64,000 nucleotides of DNA, from positions 778,515 through 842,514 of the forward strand of contig NZ_LOJP01000002.1 of the NCBI RefSeq assembly GCF_001553785.1, in the 5' to 3' direction. How positions within the stretch are numbered: position 1 is the first letter of the stretch; each line of letters starts with the position of its first letter. This DNA is from Actinoplanes sp. TFC3 (GTDB taxonomy: Bacteria > Actinomycetota > Actinomycetes > Mycobacteriales > Micromonosporaceae). Under the pieces are notes generated by a model. The model saw nothing but the letters and a program-made list of their open reading frames with translations. It was not told where the DNA came from and searched no databases. The translations under genes were made by a program, and so were the position numbers. Positions 7,712 through 19,172 of this stretch are shown here, piece by piece.

Positions 7712-10700
7712 ATGCAGGTTCTGCGCTCAGCGCCCCACCGTGTGCTTGCCGTCCTGGTGGTGGTCACCGTCGCCATCGCCATGACGTTCTACATGAACCG
7801 GGCCAATGCCGCCATCACGGCGCCGTTCGGCAAGCAGTTCGGCACCAACGCCAACGGAGCGATCCTGTTGCGAGGTAACGCCAACCTCGTCTGTCCCCCG
7901 GCGAACACCGCTTGCACCGCCGCGCAAGGTGGTTCCGGCTCGCCGTCCGACGAGTCGCTGAACAACAACGGCTACGTCATGCAGAACGCCGGCGGGGACG
8001 GCACGGCGAACCTGTTCAACTCCAGCACCGCCACCATCGCCATGCCGGCCGACAGCACGGTGCTCTTCGCCGGGCTGTACTGGAGTGCGAACACCGCGGC
8101 GGGCAGCGGGACCGGTGCAGCCGCCGCCCCCACGCCCGATGACAAGAACAAAGTCAAACTCTCGGTTCCGGGTACGTCCGGCTGGTCCACGATCACCGCG
8201 ACGAAGACCTTCACCCCCGCCTCGACCGCCTACCAGATGATGGCCGACGTCACCTCGGTCGTGGCCGGAGCGGGCAACGGCGTGTACGGCGTCGGCAACA
8301 TCCAGGCCGGCACGGGAATCGACCGCTACGCCGGCTGGTCGCTCGTGATCGTGTACCAGAACGCCGCCCTGCCCATGCGGGACCTGCGCGTCTTCGACGG
8401 CTTCGGGATCGTCAGCAGCAACTCCACCAGCGTGGACATCGCGGTCGACGGCTTCCGTACGCCCGGCACCGGCCCGGTCACCACCAAGATCGGCACCGTG
8501 GTCTACGAGGGCGACCTCGGCAAGACCGGCGACACCCTCAAGCTCAACGGCACGTCGATGTCGGATGACCGGAACCCGGCCAGCAACTTCTTCAACAGCA
8601 CCATCTCCGAGGACAACGTGTCGGTGGGTGACCGTACCCCGAACAACCTCAACACCATGGGCCTGGACATCGACCAGTTCGATGCGACCGGCAAGCTGCT
8701 GAACAACGCGACCAGCGCCACGCTGACCCTGACCACCGCGACGGGCGGCGAGACCTTCTACCCCGGCGTGGTCACCTTCACCACCGACCTGTACGCCCCC
8801 GACCTGACCGCGACGCTGACCGGCACCGACGAGACCCGGCCGGCCGGCGACAACCGGCTGATGCCCGGCGACGAGATCGAATACGCGATCAGCGTGCGCA
8901 ACAAGGGCACCGACAACAGCATCAGCACGGTGCTGACCGACGCGGTCCCGGCCGGCACGACGTACGTCCCCGGCTCGCTGAAGATCGACGGCACCGCGCG
9001 CACCGACGCGGACGGCGACGACCCGGCCACCTTCGCCCTCGACGGCGCCCAGGGCAAGGCCACCTTCCGCCTGGGAACCGGCGCCACCGGCACCGCCGGC
9101 GGCACCCTGGCCACCAGCGCGACCACGGTGATCACGTACCGGGTCAAGGTCAACGACAACACGCCCTCCGGCTTCGCCATCACCAACGTGGCCGGGCTGG
9201 CCTACGTCGGCGAGGTCACCGGGCGCACCATCAGCGGCACGAGCAACGTCGTCACCACCACCGTCAACCGGCCTGCGGCCAACCTCACAGCGGACCTGAC
9301 GGTCACCCCCGACACGGTCCAGCGCGGCGACGTACCGGCGTCCTTCTCCTACGTCATGACCGTGACCAACAACGGCCCGGACCGCGAGCCACTGCCCGTC
9401 GCCAAGCTGACCCTGCCCACCGGCATCACTGCTGACGCGCTGCCGGTCGGCTGCACCCAGACCGGCCAGGACATCACATGTGCCCTCGGGGCGCTGGTCA
9501 GCGGCAGCTCGGTCCCGGTGACGATCACCGCCACGGCCGGTCCGGCCGCCGTGCTCGCCTCCGACGCGACCATGGTGGCGTCCGGCTCGGGCACCGACGC
9601 GACGCCGGCCGACAACACCAAGACGGCGTCGCTGCGGGTGAACACCGCACCGCAGGCCGACGACATCACCGCCGACATCGCCACCGACGGCACCGCCACG
9701 ATCATTGCGGCCGGCCATGTCAGCGACGCCGACCACGACACCCTCACCATCGAGCTGGCCACCTCGCCCGCCCAGGGCACCGCCGTGCTGAACGGCGACC
9801 AGAGCATCACCTACCACCCGCCGACCGGCTGGGCCGGCACCGAGACCTTCACCTACCGGGTCAAGGACGGCCACGGCGGCGTCGCCACCGCCACCATCAC
9901 CGTCAACGTGGACAACGCCCGGCCGATCGCCAACGACGACGTGGCCACCACCGCGTCGGGCGTGGCCAAGGCCATCGACGTGCTCGACAACGACACCGAC
10001 GCCAACGGCGACACCCTGTCCATCTCCGCTGTCACCCAGCCCGCCGACGGCGCGGACACCGGCGTGGTCACCCACGACGGCGCCCTGCTGACGTTCACCC
10101 CGAATCCGAAGTTCCGCGGGCTCGCCACCTTCACCTACACCGCCTCGGACGGCCGCGGCGGTACGAAGACCGCGACCGTCAAGGTCACCGTCGACAACGC
10201 CGGGCCGGCCGCCGACGACGACCAGGCCGAGACGCCGTACCTGACCGCCGTCGAAATCGAGGTGCTGCACAACGACACCGACGCCAACGACGACCCGCTG
10301 TCCATCACGCACGTCGGCACCCCGTCGAACGGCACCGCCGAGGAACTCGACGGCAAGATCACGTACCGGCCGAAGGCCACGTTCTCCGGCGTCGACACGT
10401 TCACGTACGAGATCTCCGACGGCACCGCCACCGCCACCGCGACGGTCACCGTGACCGTCAAGGACGCCGCCCCGATCGCCAAGAACTACACCGTCACCAC
10501 CGGCTACGGCACCGCTGTCATCCTCGACGTGCTCGCCGACGCTACCGACCCGAACGACGACACCCTGTCCGTGTGGGGCACCTCGGTCCCCGGCCATGGC
10601 GTTGCCAGCTTCAGCAACGGCAAGGTGCTGTACGTACCGGCGACGAAGTGGTCCGGTCCGGACTCGTTCACCTACACCGTCAGCGACGGCCGCGGCGGCT

Positions 10701-13117
10701 TCGGCACCGCGACGGTCTCCGTCACGATCAACAACGGTGTGCCGGTGGCCAACCCCGACACGGTCACCGCCGAGGCCAACGTGGCGCTGCCCATCGACAT
10801 CCTGCTCAACGACGGCGACCCCAACGACGACCCGCTGACGATCACCATCGACAACCCGCCGGCCCACGGCACAACCACCATCAACGCCGACAAGACCGTC
10901 ACCTACAAGGCCACCGCCGGCTACCTGGGCCCGGACAGCTTCCACTACACGATCACCGATGGCCGGGGTGGCGTAGCGGGCGCCACGGTCACCCTCACCG
11001 TGATCAACTCGGCGCCGATCGCCAAGCCGGACTCGGCCGTCACGCCGACCGACCAGGCGGTCACCGTGACCGTGCTCGACAACGACAAGGACCCCAACGG
11101 CGACCTGATCTCGGTGCGCTCGTTCACCAACGGCGGGCACGGCCAGGTCTCGCTGTCCGGCGGCAACCTGGTGTACTCGCCGGAGCGCGGCTTCACCGGT
11201 ACTGACACGTTCACCTACGTCATCGAGGACCCGTCGCACGCCACCTCGACGTCGACCGTCACGATCACCGTGCAGAACGCCAACCCGATCGGCGTGCCGG
11301 ACACCGCCGTGGCCCAGCCGGGCAAGCCGGTAGTGATCAAGGTGCTGGACAACGACACCGACCCGAACCTGGGCCAGGCGCTGCGCGTGCTGTCGGTGGC
11401 CACGCCGGGCAAGGGCACCGCCGTGGTCAACGCGAACGGCACGATCACGTACACGCCGAAGGCCGGCGCCACCGGCACCGACACCTTCGACTACGTGGTC
11501 ATCGACGCCCTCGGCGGCACCGAAACCACCAGCGTGACGGTGACCATCAACCAGATCCCAATGACCACCCCGGACCAGGCCACGACCCCGGCCGGGCGCG
11601 CCGTGGACCTCAACGTGCTGGCCAATGACGGCGACGGCGGCGCGCTGACCCTGAGGTCGGTGACCCAGCCCCAGCACGGCACGGTCAAGATCGTCGACGG
11701 CAAGGTGCGCTACACCCCCGAGCCCGGGTACGCCGGCGCGGACACGTTCACCTATGTGGTCCGCGACGCCGCCGGCAACGAGTCCACCGGCCAGGCGTCG
11801 GTGACCGTGGCCAACGCCGACCCGGTGGCCGTGCTGGACCGGGCCGCCGTGGTCAAGAACGGCCAGGCCGACATCGACGTGCTCGCCAACGACACCGACC
11901 CGAACACCGGCCAGAAGCTCAGCCTCACCTCGCTCGGCCGCCCAGCGCACGGCAAGGCAACGTTGACCGCCGACGGCAAGGTGCGCTACGAACCCGACGC
12001 CGGCTGGACGGGGACCGACACGTTCACCTACGTGATCAGCGACGGCAACGGCGGCACGGCCACGGGTCAGGTGTCGGTGACCGTCACCGGCGGCGCCCCG
12101 GTCGCGCTGCCGGATGAGCGGACCACGCCGTACCAGCGGGCCGTGACGGTCAAGGTGCTCACCAACGACCTGAACCCGACCGGCGACGCCATCACAGTCA
12201 TCGGGGTGACCCAGCCGGAGCAGGGTGCGGTGTCCTTCACCGGCAGCACGGTGCGCTATACGCCGCCGGCGAAGTTCTCGGGCACTGTGTCGTTCACGTA
12301 CACGATCGGCAACGGCACCGACACGTCCACCTCGACCGTCACCATCAAGGTCGGGGAGCCGCCGGCCGTGCCGGACAAGTCAACAACGGCCAAGCCGGCG
12401 ACGCCGGTGACGATCGGGCTGCCGAAGGTGGACAAGCACAACAAGGCGGTCACGGTGGTCGCGGTGGGCAAACCCTCACACGGTACGGCCACACTGCACG
12501 CCGACGGCACTGTCACCTACACCCCGAAGGCCGGGTTCGCGGGCATCGACAGCTTCTCGTACTCCGCCACGGACGCCGACGGCAACCTGGCCTACGGCAC
12601 CGTCAAGGTCACGGTCGCCGGCCCGAACGCCGCCCCCACCGCGGTCGACGACCTGACCAGCGTGGACGCCGGCAAGTCGGTGGTCATCAAGGTCCGCACC
12701 AACGACAGCGACCCGAACACGGACCCGCTCACGGTGACCAAGGTGGGCAAGCCCCGCCACGGCCACGCGGTGCTGAACAAGAACGGCACCATCACCTACG
12801 CCCCGAACGACGGGTACCAAGGTGGCCGGGACAGCTTCACCTACACCATCAGCGACGGCCGCGGCGGCACGGCCACGGCCACCGTCACGGTCACGGTAGT
12901 GGTCAACCAGGTCGACACCCCGGACACCGGCGCAGTGATCAAGCTGCCCAAGACCGGCGCCGACCTCATGTCGGTGGGCGGCGTGGGCATCCTGACCCTG
13001 ATCGTCGGAGCGGCCCTGTTCTTCTTCGGCGGCCGCACCCCCGCCTGGCTGGCCATCGGCGGTCGCGAGCATCGCGGCCCCGGCCGGCACCGCCCCGGCA
13101 AGCACGCCAACCGCTAA
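7712..13117 (+). CDS. Giant LPxTG-anchored surface adhesin with 12 tandem Ig/cadherin-like repeats
   Basis: 1801 residues. Residues 1-33 are a signal peptide (hydrophobic core, ANA cleavage site). About 35-370 is a globular N-terminal domain with no recognised fold beyond a lectin/adhesin look (GLYWSANT, RYAGWSLVIVYQ). About 370-640 holds two DUF11-like repeats. Residues about 644-1735 are 12 repeats of about 91 residues, each with VLxNDxDPN (a calcium-binding-like turn), an HGT turn, a Y.P..G..G.D.FTY strand and a TATVTVTV end; this is the tandem-95/cadherin-like class. The end has LPKTG (1745-1749), a transmembrane helix and a basic tail, the sortase signal. No sortase gene lies in the window. 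It ends at a strong hairpin shared with groEL. Confidence 0.93.
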   Translation: MQVLRSAPHRVLAVLVVVTVAIAMTFYMNRANAAITAPFGKQFGTNANGAILLRGNANLVCPPANTACTAAQGGSGSPSDESLNNNGYVMQNAGGDGTANLFNSSTATIAMPADSTVLFAGLYWSANTAAGSGTGAAAAPTPDDKNKVKLSVPGTSGWSTITATKTFTPASTAYQMMADVTSVVAGAGNGVYGVGNIQAGTGIDRYAGWSLVIVYQNAALPMRDLRVFDGFGIVSSNSTSVDIAVDGFRTPGTGPVTTKIGTVVYEGDLGKTGDTLKLNGTSMSDDRNPASNFFNSTISEDNVSVGDRTPNNLNTMGLDIDQFDATGKLLNNATSATLTLTTATGGETFYPGVVTFTTDLYAPDLTATLTGTDETRPAGDNRLMPGDEIEYAISVRNKGTDNSISTVLTDAVPAGTTYVPGSLKIDGTARTDADGDDPATFALDGAQGKATFRLGTGATGTAGGTLATSATTVITYRVKVNDNTPSGFAITNVAGLAYVGEVTGRTISGTSNVVTTTVNRPAANLTADLTVTPDTVQRGDVPASFSYVMTVTNNGPDREPLPVAKLTLPTGITADALPVGCTQTGQDITCALGALVSGSSVPVTITATAGPAAVLASDATMVASGSGTDATPADNTKTASLRVNTAPQADDITADIATDGTATIIAAGHVSDADHDTLTIELATSPAQGTAVLNGDQSITYHPPTGWAGTETFTYRVKDGHGGVATATITVNVDNARPIANDDVATTASGVAKAIDVLDNDTDANGDTLSISAVTQPADGADTGVVTHDGALLTFTPNPKFRGLATFTYTASDGRGGTKTATVKVTVDNAGPAADDDQAETPYLTAVEIEVLHNDTDANDDPLSITHVGTPSNGTAEELDGKITYRPKATFSGVDTFTYEISDGTATATATVTVTVKDAAPIAKNYTVTTGYGTAVILDVLADATDPNDDTLSVWGTSVPGHGVASFSNGKVLYVPATKWSGPDSFTYTVSDGRGGFGTATVSVTINNGVPVANPDTVTAEANVALPIDILLNDGDPNDDPLTITIDNPPAHGTTTINADKTVTYKATAGYLGPDSFHYTITDGRGGVAGATVTLTVINSAPIAKPDSAVTPTDQAVTVTVLDNDKDPNGDLISVRSFTNGGHGQVSLSGGNLVYSPERGFTGTDTFTYVIEDPSHATSTSTVTITVQNANPIGVPDTAVAQPGKPVVIKVLDNDTDPNLGQALRVLSVATPGKGTAVVNANGTITYTPKAGATGTDTFDYVVIDALGGTETTSVTVTINQIPMTTPDQATTPAGRAVDLNVLANDGDGGALTLRSVTQPQHGTVKIVDGKVRYTPEPGYAGADTFTYVVRDAAGNESTGQASVTVANADPVAVLDRAAVVKNGQADIDVLANDTDPNTGQKLSLTSLGRPAHGKATLTADGKVRYEPDAGWTGTDTFTYVISDGNGGTATGQVSVTVTGGAPVALPDERTTPYQRAVTVKVLTNDLNPTGDAITVIGVTQPEQGAVSFTGSTVRYTPPAKFSGTVSFTYTIGNGTDTSTSTVTIKVGEPPAVPDKSTTAKPATPVTIGLPKVDKHNKAVTVVAVGKPSHGTATLHADGTVTYTPKAGFAGIDSFSYSATDADGNLAYGTVKVTVAGPNAAPTAVDDLTSVDAGKSVVIKVRTNDSDPNTDPLTVTKVGKPRHGHAVLNKNGTITYAPNDGYQGGRDSFTYTISDGRGGTATATVTVTVVVNQVDTPDTGAVIKLPKTGADLMSVGGVGILTLIVGAALFFFGGRTPAWLAIGGREHRGPGRHRPGKHANR

Positions 13118-13133
13118 GACTCGGATGCAAGGT

Positions 13134-13204
13134 GAGGGGCCGGGATGGCCGCAGTTGGCGTAGGAAATACCCCTGTCAGCCAATTGCGGCCATCCCGGCC
13201 CCTC
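13134..13204. terminator. Very long bidirectional hairpin between adhesin and groEL
   Basis: Arms at 13134-13159 and 13179-13204 pair over 26 bp with a single G-U pair and a 19-nt loop. No T-run follows on either side, so it may act as a factor-independent barrier or as an mRNA end-stabiliser for both convergent genes. Confidence 0.8.
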
Positions 13205-13225
13205 GCCGTCCCAGCGCAAGAAAGC

Positions 13226-13259
13226 CACCAGGCCGCCCCCGAACGGGGACGGCCTGGTG
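13226..13259. terminator. Second hairpin at the 3' end of groEL
   Basis: 10-bp stem CACCAGGCCG / CGGCCTGGTG with an inner CCCC-gaa-GGGG continuation, starting 15 nt beyond the groEL stop codon. Likely the groEL terminator. Confidence 0.75.
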
Positions 13260-13273
13260 AGAAAGAGCAGGAC

Positions 13274-14896
<1,623 letters not shown>

Positions 14897-15088
14897 ACGG
14901 CTGTGTCCTCCTGGACATGCGCGGTGCCGGGCCTCCTCGGCCCCGCTCTCCGCTGGTTGCGGAACGCTTTGGACGCCGCCACCTGGCGTCGCGACGTCCT
15001 CAGGCCGAGCCGGATAGCCCGCGACGACCGGTCCCGTGCCCCGGAGCCGATGGCGGCACCGCGGCCGTGACCCCACCGTCCCGACCTG

Positions 15089-15115
15089 TTGGCACTCACG
15101 CGTCGCGAGTGCCAA
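15089..15115. promoter_or_regulatory. CIRCE element 1 (HrcA operator)
   Basis: TTGGCACTC-N9-GAGTGCCAA, a perfect 9-9-9 inverted repeat, one base per arm from the classical CIRCE TTAGCACTC. Lies in the leader about 190 nt before groEL. Confidence 0.92.
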
Positions 15116-15120
15116 GAACC

Positions 15121-15149
15121 TGTTTAGCACTCTGGGGGGTCGAGTGCAA
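15121..15149 (-). promoter_or_regulatory. groEL promoter
   Basis: On the minus strand, TTGCAC (15149-15144), 17-bp spacer, TAAACA (15126-15121). The -35 and spacer are formed by CIRCE 2. Gives a leader of about 215 nt before the groEL ATG. Confidence 0.6.
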
Positions 15150-15150
15150 G
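15124..15150. promoter_or_regulatory. CIRCE element 2 (HrcA operator) over the groEL promoter
   Basis: TTAGCACTC-N9-GAGTGCAAG; one arm is the exact CIRCE consensus. Only 8 nt separate it from CIRCE 1, so two HrcA dimers could bind side by side. It fully covers the -35/-10 pair. Confidence 0.92.
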
Positions 15151-15159
15151 GACAACGAC

Positions 15160-15475
15160 ACGACCCGAGGGGTACGCCCACCGCTTTCATGATCACTATG
15201 AGTGAACGATTACCGGGTCGCAGCCGTAAGCCCAGGAAGGCAGTCACCCGGGGAGGCGACCTGATGCCGGAGGGCCTCGTTCACAGGATTGCTCCGGGCG
15301 TACCGAATAGCGGTATTTGCCGGTTTGATTCGGGCAGAACGCCGGCAAATCGGTGTTGCTGGGACGTGAGCACTGCTTAGACGCAAGTTGACGCTAGCTG
15401 TAGCGTGCGGGTGCGGCTCGCACGCCACGGGGATGAAAGGGCCATCCGGCGCTACCGGATTGAGGAGTGAGCGGA
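15160..15475 (+). other. Gene-free leader of the wall-polymer gene with stem-loops
   Basis: No gene seen. Contains a GGTCGC...GCGACC pairing (about 15217-15262), a 9-bp perfect stem ATTTGCCGG / CCGGCAAAT at 15315-15323 and 15342-15350, and a short dyad ACGCTA-gctg-TAGCGT at 15391-15406 just after TTGACG (possible -35). I could not match it to a known riboswitch. Confidence 0.45.
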
Positions 15476-18400
15476 GTGGAGAACCGTATCGTCGGCGCGG
15501 ACGAACGCGCCCACCTACGGGAGCCAGACAGCCAACGGATTCCGGCACAACGATCACCCAGCGTAACCAGATCGATCGACGCGGCGGCCTCCGCGGGCCG
15601 GGGCGGCAAGCCTCTGCTGAGTGTGGTCATCCCGGCGCACGACGTCGAGCCGTACCTCGAGGAGTGCCTCGCCTCGGTGGCCCGCCAGACCTACCAGAAC
15701 CTCGAGATCGTGGTGGTCGACGACGGCTCGGCCGACCGCACCGGCGCGCTGGCCGACGAGTGGGCCAGCAAGGATTCCCGCTTCACGGTCATCCATCAGC
15801 CGGAGAGCGGCCCCGGGCACGCCCGCAACGCCGGCATCGCGGCCAGCACCGGCACCTTCCTCACCTTCGCCGACGGCGACGACGTGGTCCCGCCGTACGC
15901 GTACGAGATGCTGATGACCACGCTGGAGCACAGCGGCTCGGACTTCGCCTGCGGCGCAGTGCGATCGCTGACCTCGCGTGGGGCCACCCCCTCGGCCATG
16001 CACGGGCCGATCTTCGGCAAGACCGTGCTGCGCACCCACGTCAGCGAGCGGCTCACCCTGCTCAAGGACCGCACGGTGTGGAACAAGGTGTTCCGCCGCC
16101 AGTTCTGGGACGAGCACGAACTCGGCTTCCCCGAGGGCGTGGTGTTCGAGGACGTGCCGATCGCGCTGACCGCGCATGCCATGGCCAAGGCCGTCGACGT
16201 GGTCAACGTACCGGTCTACTACTGGCGCAAGCGGGAGGTCGGCGAGCAGTCGATCACCCAGCGCAAGAAGGACTGGAAGATCACCGCCGACCGGCTGCGG
16301 GCGGTCGACCGGGTCAGCCGCTTCCTCGCCGAGCACCACCAGGGCGAGGTCAAGCGGGCGTACGACGCGAACGTGCTGGTCGACGACTTCGCCATCGTGC
16401 TGGGCGTGCTGCCCGACGCCGACCCGGAGTTCCAGGCGGCCTTCCTGCACGAGGTCAACAAGTTCCTGGCCCGGCTGCGCCCCGGCACCATCGAGAGCCT
16501 GCCGCCCAAGTTCGCGGTCGCCTGGCACCTGGTGCGCGAGCACAAGCTGACCGAGGCCATCGAGGTGCTGCTGGCCAGCCGGCCCGGCATGCCGATCGGC
16601 ACCCAGCACGAGGGCAACCACCGCTACGCCGAGCTGCCGTTTCTTGACGACCCGGCCGCCGGGGTCCCGCGCGAGCTCTACGACATGGGCAAACCGGCCG
16701 TACGGACCCGGGTTACCGAGGTCACCTGGCGCGACGGCAAGCTGGTCCTGCGCGGGTACGCCTACATCGACGGCACCTCGGCCAACTCCCGCTGGACGTC
16801 GGTGCGCATCATCCGGCTCCGCGAGCGCACCACCGACCGTACGATCACCCTGCCCACCAGCCCGCGCCGCGAGCCCGAGGCGACCGCGACCTCATCGCAC
16901 CCCGACAAGTCCTACGACTGGTCCGGCTTCGAGGTCGCCATCGACCCGGCGACGCTGCAGTCCGGGGGCAAGTGGATTGAGGGCCGCTGGCAGATCGCGG
17001 TCGGCATCATCGCCGGCACGAAGCTGCGCAAGAGCCGGCTGAAGGTGGGCCCGCACTCGACCCGGCTCAGCCTCACCCCCCAGTACCTGGATGCCGGCAC
17101 CCAGCTGACTCCGATCACGGAGGGCACCAGCATCGTGCTGCGCCTGGACAAGGTGAGCGCGAAAGCGACCTCGCTGACGTTCGAGGACGACGACCTGGTC
17201 ATCGACGGCGTGGTGCTCGGCCCCAAGCCCAGCGGCGGGTTGCTGCGGCTGTGCCGGGTCACCGACGTGGCCGAGGCGGTCACCGCTGTGGAGTTCGGCG
17301 ACACCCGGCACGGCAGCACCCCGTTCCGTGCGGTGCTGCAGCTCAAGGACGTGTTCGAGCACGCCGGCCAGCCGGTCATGCCCCCGCCCGGCGGCCCGAT
17401 GGACCGCTGGCGCATCCAGATGGCGTTCACCAGCGGCGGCGCTCAGTCGGTGCACCTGCTCAGCGACGCGATGCCCACGGCCCGCGCGGAGATCTTCGAC
17501 CGGCACGTGATCGTCCGGCGTACCGCGGCTGGCTTCCTCTGGTTGTGTGCCCGGGCGCAGGGTCCGGTGGGCAACACCGCGGAATGGGCGGCGGACGGCA
17601 CGCTGGTGCTGACCGGCGACTTCCGGCCGGTCGACGGCGCCCCGGAGATCACGCTGCGGCTGCGCGGGCAGACCGAGGAATGCCCGGTGCCGGTCACCAT
17701 CGACGGCGACCGGTGGACCGCGCGGTTGCACCCGGGCAAGGTGCCGTCCTGGGGCGGGACCGTCGAGCTGCGCCCCGGGCTGTGGGACCTCCTGGTCACC
17801 CATCGCACCGGCGGGGCGTACCCGATCACCAACCTGGTGGTGGCCAACGCGGTGCGGGCGATCTGCCCGGCGCCCTCCCCCGACGAGCACCGCGAGTTCA
17901 CCCTGGAGCTGTCCGAGGGTGACTTCGTGGCGCTGCGGGCCGGCTCGGTGCTACAGGTCGACGAGCGCGGGGCCCACGCGCGGACCCAGCTGCGGCAGAA
18001 GCGGATGGCGGCCCTGCGCCGCAGCCCGCTGCGCGACGCCGTGCTGTTCGAGAGCTTCGGTGGCCGCCAGCATTCCGACAGCCCCAAGGCGATCCCCGAG
18101 GAGCTGCTGCGCCGCGGGGTGCCGCTGGACGCCCAGGTGCTGACCGTGCGGGACGGCCAGGCGGCCACACCGGCATCCATGACCGCGGCTCGGCTCGGCG
18201 GCACCGAGTGGTACGACGCCCTGGCCACCTTCCGCTACATCGTGTCCAACTCGCACCTGCCGGACTGGTTCGAGCGCCGCCCGGGTCAGGTCGTGGTGCA
18301 GACCTGGCACGGCACCCCGCTCAAGCGGATCGGCTTCGACGCCACCGCCATCCGCCACGCGGACATCAAGTACCTGGAGCGGGTCGAGCGGGAGACGCCC

Positions 18401-19126
18401 AACTGGTCGTTCCTGGTCTCACCCAACCGCTTCAGCACCCCGATCCTGCAGCGGGCCTTCCGCTACGAGGGCGAGATGCTGGAGTCGGGCTACCCGCGCA
18501 ACGACATCCTGTTCGACACCGACCCGCTGGTGCTGGCGGCCATCCGCGAGCGCCTCGGCCTGCCCGCGAACAAGCGGGTGGTGCTGTACGCCCCGACCTG
18601 GCGCGACGACGAGTTCTACGGCCAGGGCCGCTACAAGATGTCGATGATGCTCGACCTCGCGGCTGCCCGGCGCGTGCTCGGCGACGACCACGTGCTGCTG
18701 GTACGCCGCCACCCCAACGTGGTCGACCCGATCCCGGACGACGGCTCGGGGTTCGTGCGCGACGTGTCCACCTACCCCGACATGGCCGACCTGCTGTCGA
18801 TCACCGACGTGCTGATCACCGACTACTCGTCGGTGATGTTCGACTTCGCCAACACCGGCCGGCCGATCCTGCTGTTCACCTACGACCTCGAGCACTATCG
18901 CGACAAGCTGCGCGGCTTCTACTTCGACTTCGAGCAGGAGGCCCCCGGCCCGCTGCTGATGACCTCGCAGGACGTGGTGCAGGCGCTGGCCGAGGTGGCG
19001 GCGGACCCGGAGGCGTACCGGGGTGAGCGGGAGGCGTTCCAGGCCCGCTTCTGTGACCTCGACGACGGGCGAGCGACCCAGCGGGTGGTGGACCGGATGC
19101 TGGAGCTGGGCTCGGGGCCCCAATAG
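15476..19126 (+). CDS. Two-domain wall-polymer synthase: GT2 glycosyltransferase + TagF/TagB-like glycerophosphotransferase
   Basis: 1216 residues from GTG 15476, which lies 8 nt after AGGAG; GTG 15467 overlaps that SD and is less likely. Residues about 45-330 are a GT-A, family 2 glycosyltransferase: VVIPAHDVEPYLEECL, VVVDDGSADRTG, the DxD-type FADGDD and FEDVP. The middle (350-850) is beta-rich with no family assigned. Residues about 870-1205 are CDP-glycerol:glycerophosphate transferase-like (PF04464): QTWHGTPLKRIG near 942, YAPTWRD, RRHPNVV and TDYSSVMFDFANTGRP. Both activities suggest synthesis of a teichoic-acid-like or glycosylated polyol-phosphate wall polymer on the cytoplasmic face. 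Exact polymer is not inferable. Confidence 0.9.
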   Translation: MENRIVGADERAHLREPDSQRIPAQRSPSVTRSIDAAASAGRGGKPLLSVVIPAHDVEPYLEECLASVARQTYQNLEIVVVDDGSADRTGALADEWASKDSRFTVIHQPESGPGHARNAGIAASTGTFLTFADGDDVVPPYAYEMLMTTLEHSGSDFACGAVRSLTSRGATPSAMHGPIFGKTVLRTHVSERLTLLKDRTVWNKVFRRQFWDEHELGFPEGVVFEDVPIALTAHAMAKAVDVVNVPVYYWRKREVGEQSITQRKKDWKITADRLRAVDRVSRFLAEHHQGEVKRAYDANVLVDDFAIVLGVLPDADPEFQAAFLHEVNKFLARLRPGTIESLPPKFAVAWHLVREHKLTEAIEVLLASRPGMPIGTQHEGNHRYAELPFLDDPAAGVPRELYDMGKPAVRTRVTEVTWRDGKLVLRGYAYIDGTSANSRWTSVRIIRLRERTTDRTITLPTSPRREPEATATSSHPDKSYDWSGFEVAIDPATLQSGGKWIEGRWQIAVGIIAGTKLRKSRLKVGPHSTRLSLTPQYLDAGTQLTPITEGTSIVLRLDKVSAKATSLTFEDDDLVIDGVVLGPKPSGGLLRLCRVTDVAEAVTAVEFGDTRHGSTPFRAVLQLKDVFEHAGQPVMPPPGGPMDRWRIQMAFTSGGAQSVHLLSDAMPTARAEIFDRHVIVRRTAAGFLWLCARAQGPVGNTAEWAADGTLVLTGDFRPVDGAPEITLRLRGQTEECPVPVTIDGDRWTARLHPGKVPSWGGTVELRPGLWDLLVTHRTGGAYPITNLVVANAVRAICPAPSPDEHREFTLELSEGDFVALRAGSVLQVDERGAHARTQLRQKRMAALRRSPLRDAVLFESFGGRQHSDSPKAIPEELLRRGVPLDAQVLTVRDGQAATPASMTAARLGGTEWYDALATFRYIVSNSHLPDWFERRPGQVVVQTWHGTPLKRIGFDATAIRHADIKYLERVERETPNWSFLVSPNRFSTPILQRAFRYEGEMLESGYPRNDILFDTDPLVLAAIRERLGLPANKRVVLYAPTWRDDEFYGQGRYKMSMMLDLAAARRVLGDDHVLLVRRHPNVVDPIPDDGSGFVRDVSTYPDMADLLSITDVLITDYSSVMFDFANTGRPILLFTYDLEHYRDKLRGFYFDFEQEAPGPLLMTSQDVVQALAEVAADPEAYRGEREAFQARFCDLDDGRATQRVVDRMLELGSGPQ

Positions 19127-19172
19127 CCGGATCTGGGTTGCCGAGGGGCGACGTACCGGGTAGGCAGGCAGC

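Noticed and set aside
7727..11950. A 1407-codon open frame antisense to the adhesin
   Set aside because: It is Gly/Val/Asp/Arg-rich with the repeat period of the adhesin, a mirror of high-GC codon bias; the plus frame has signal peptide, repeats and LPKTG.
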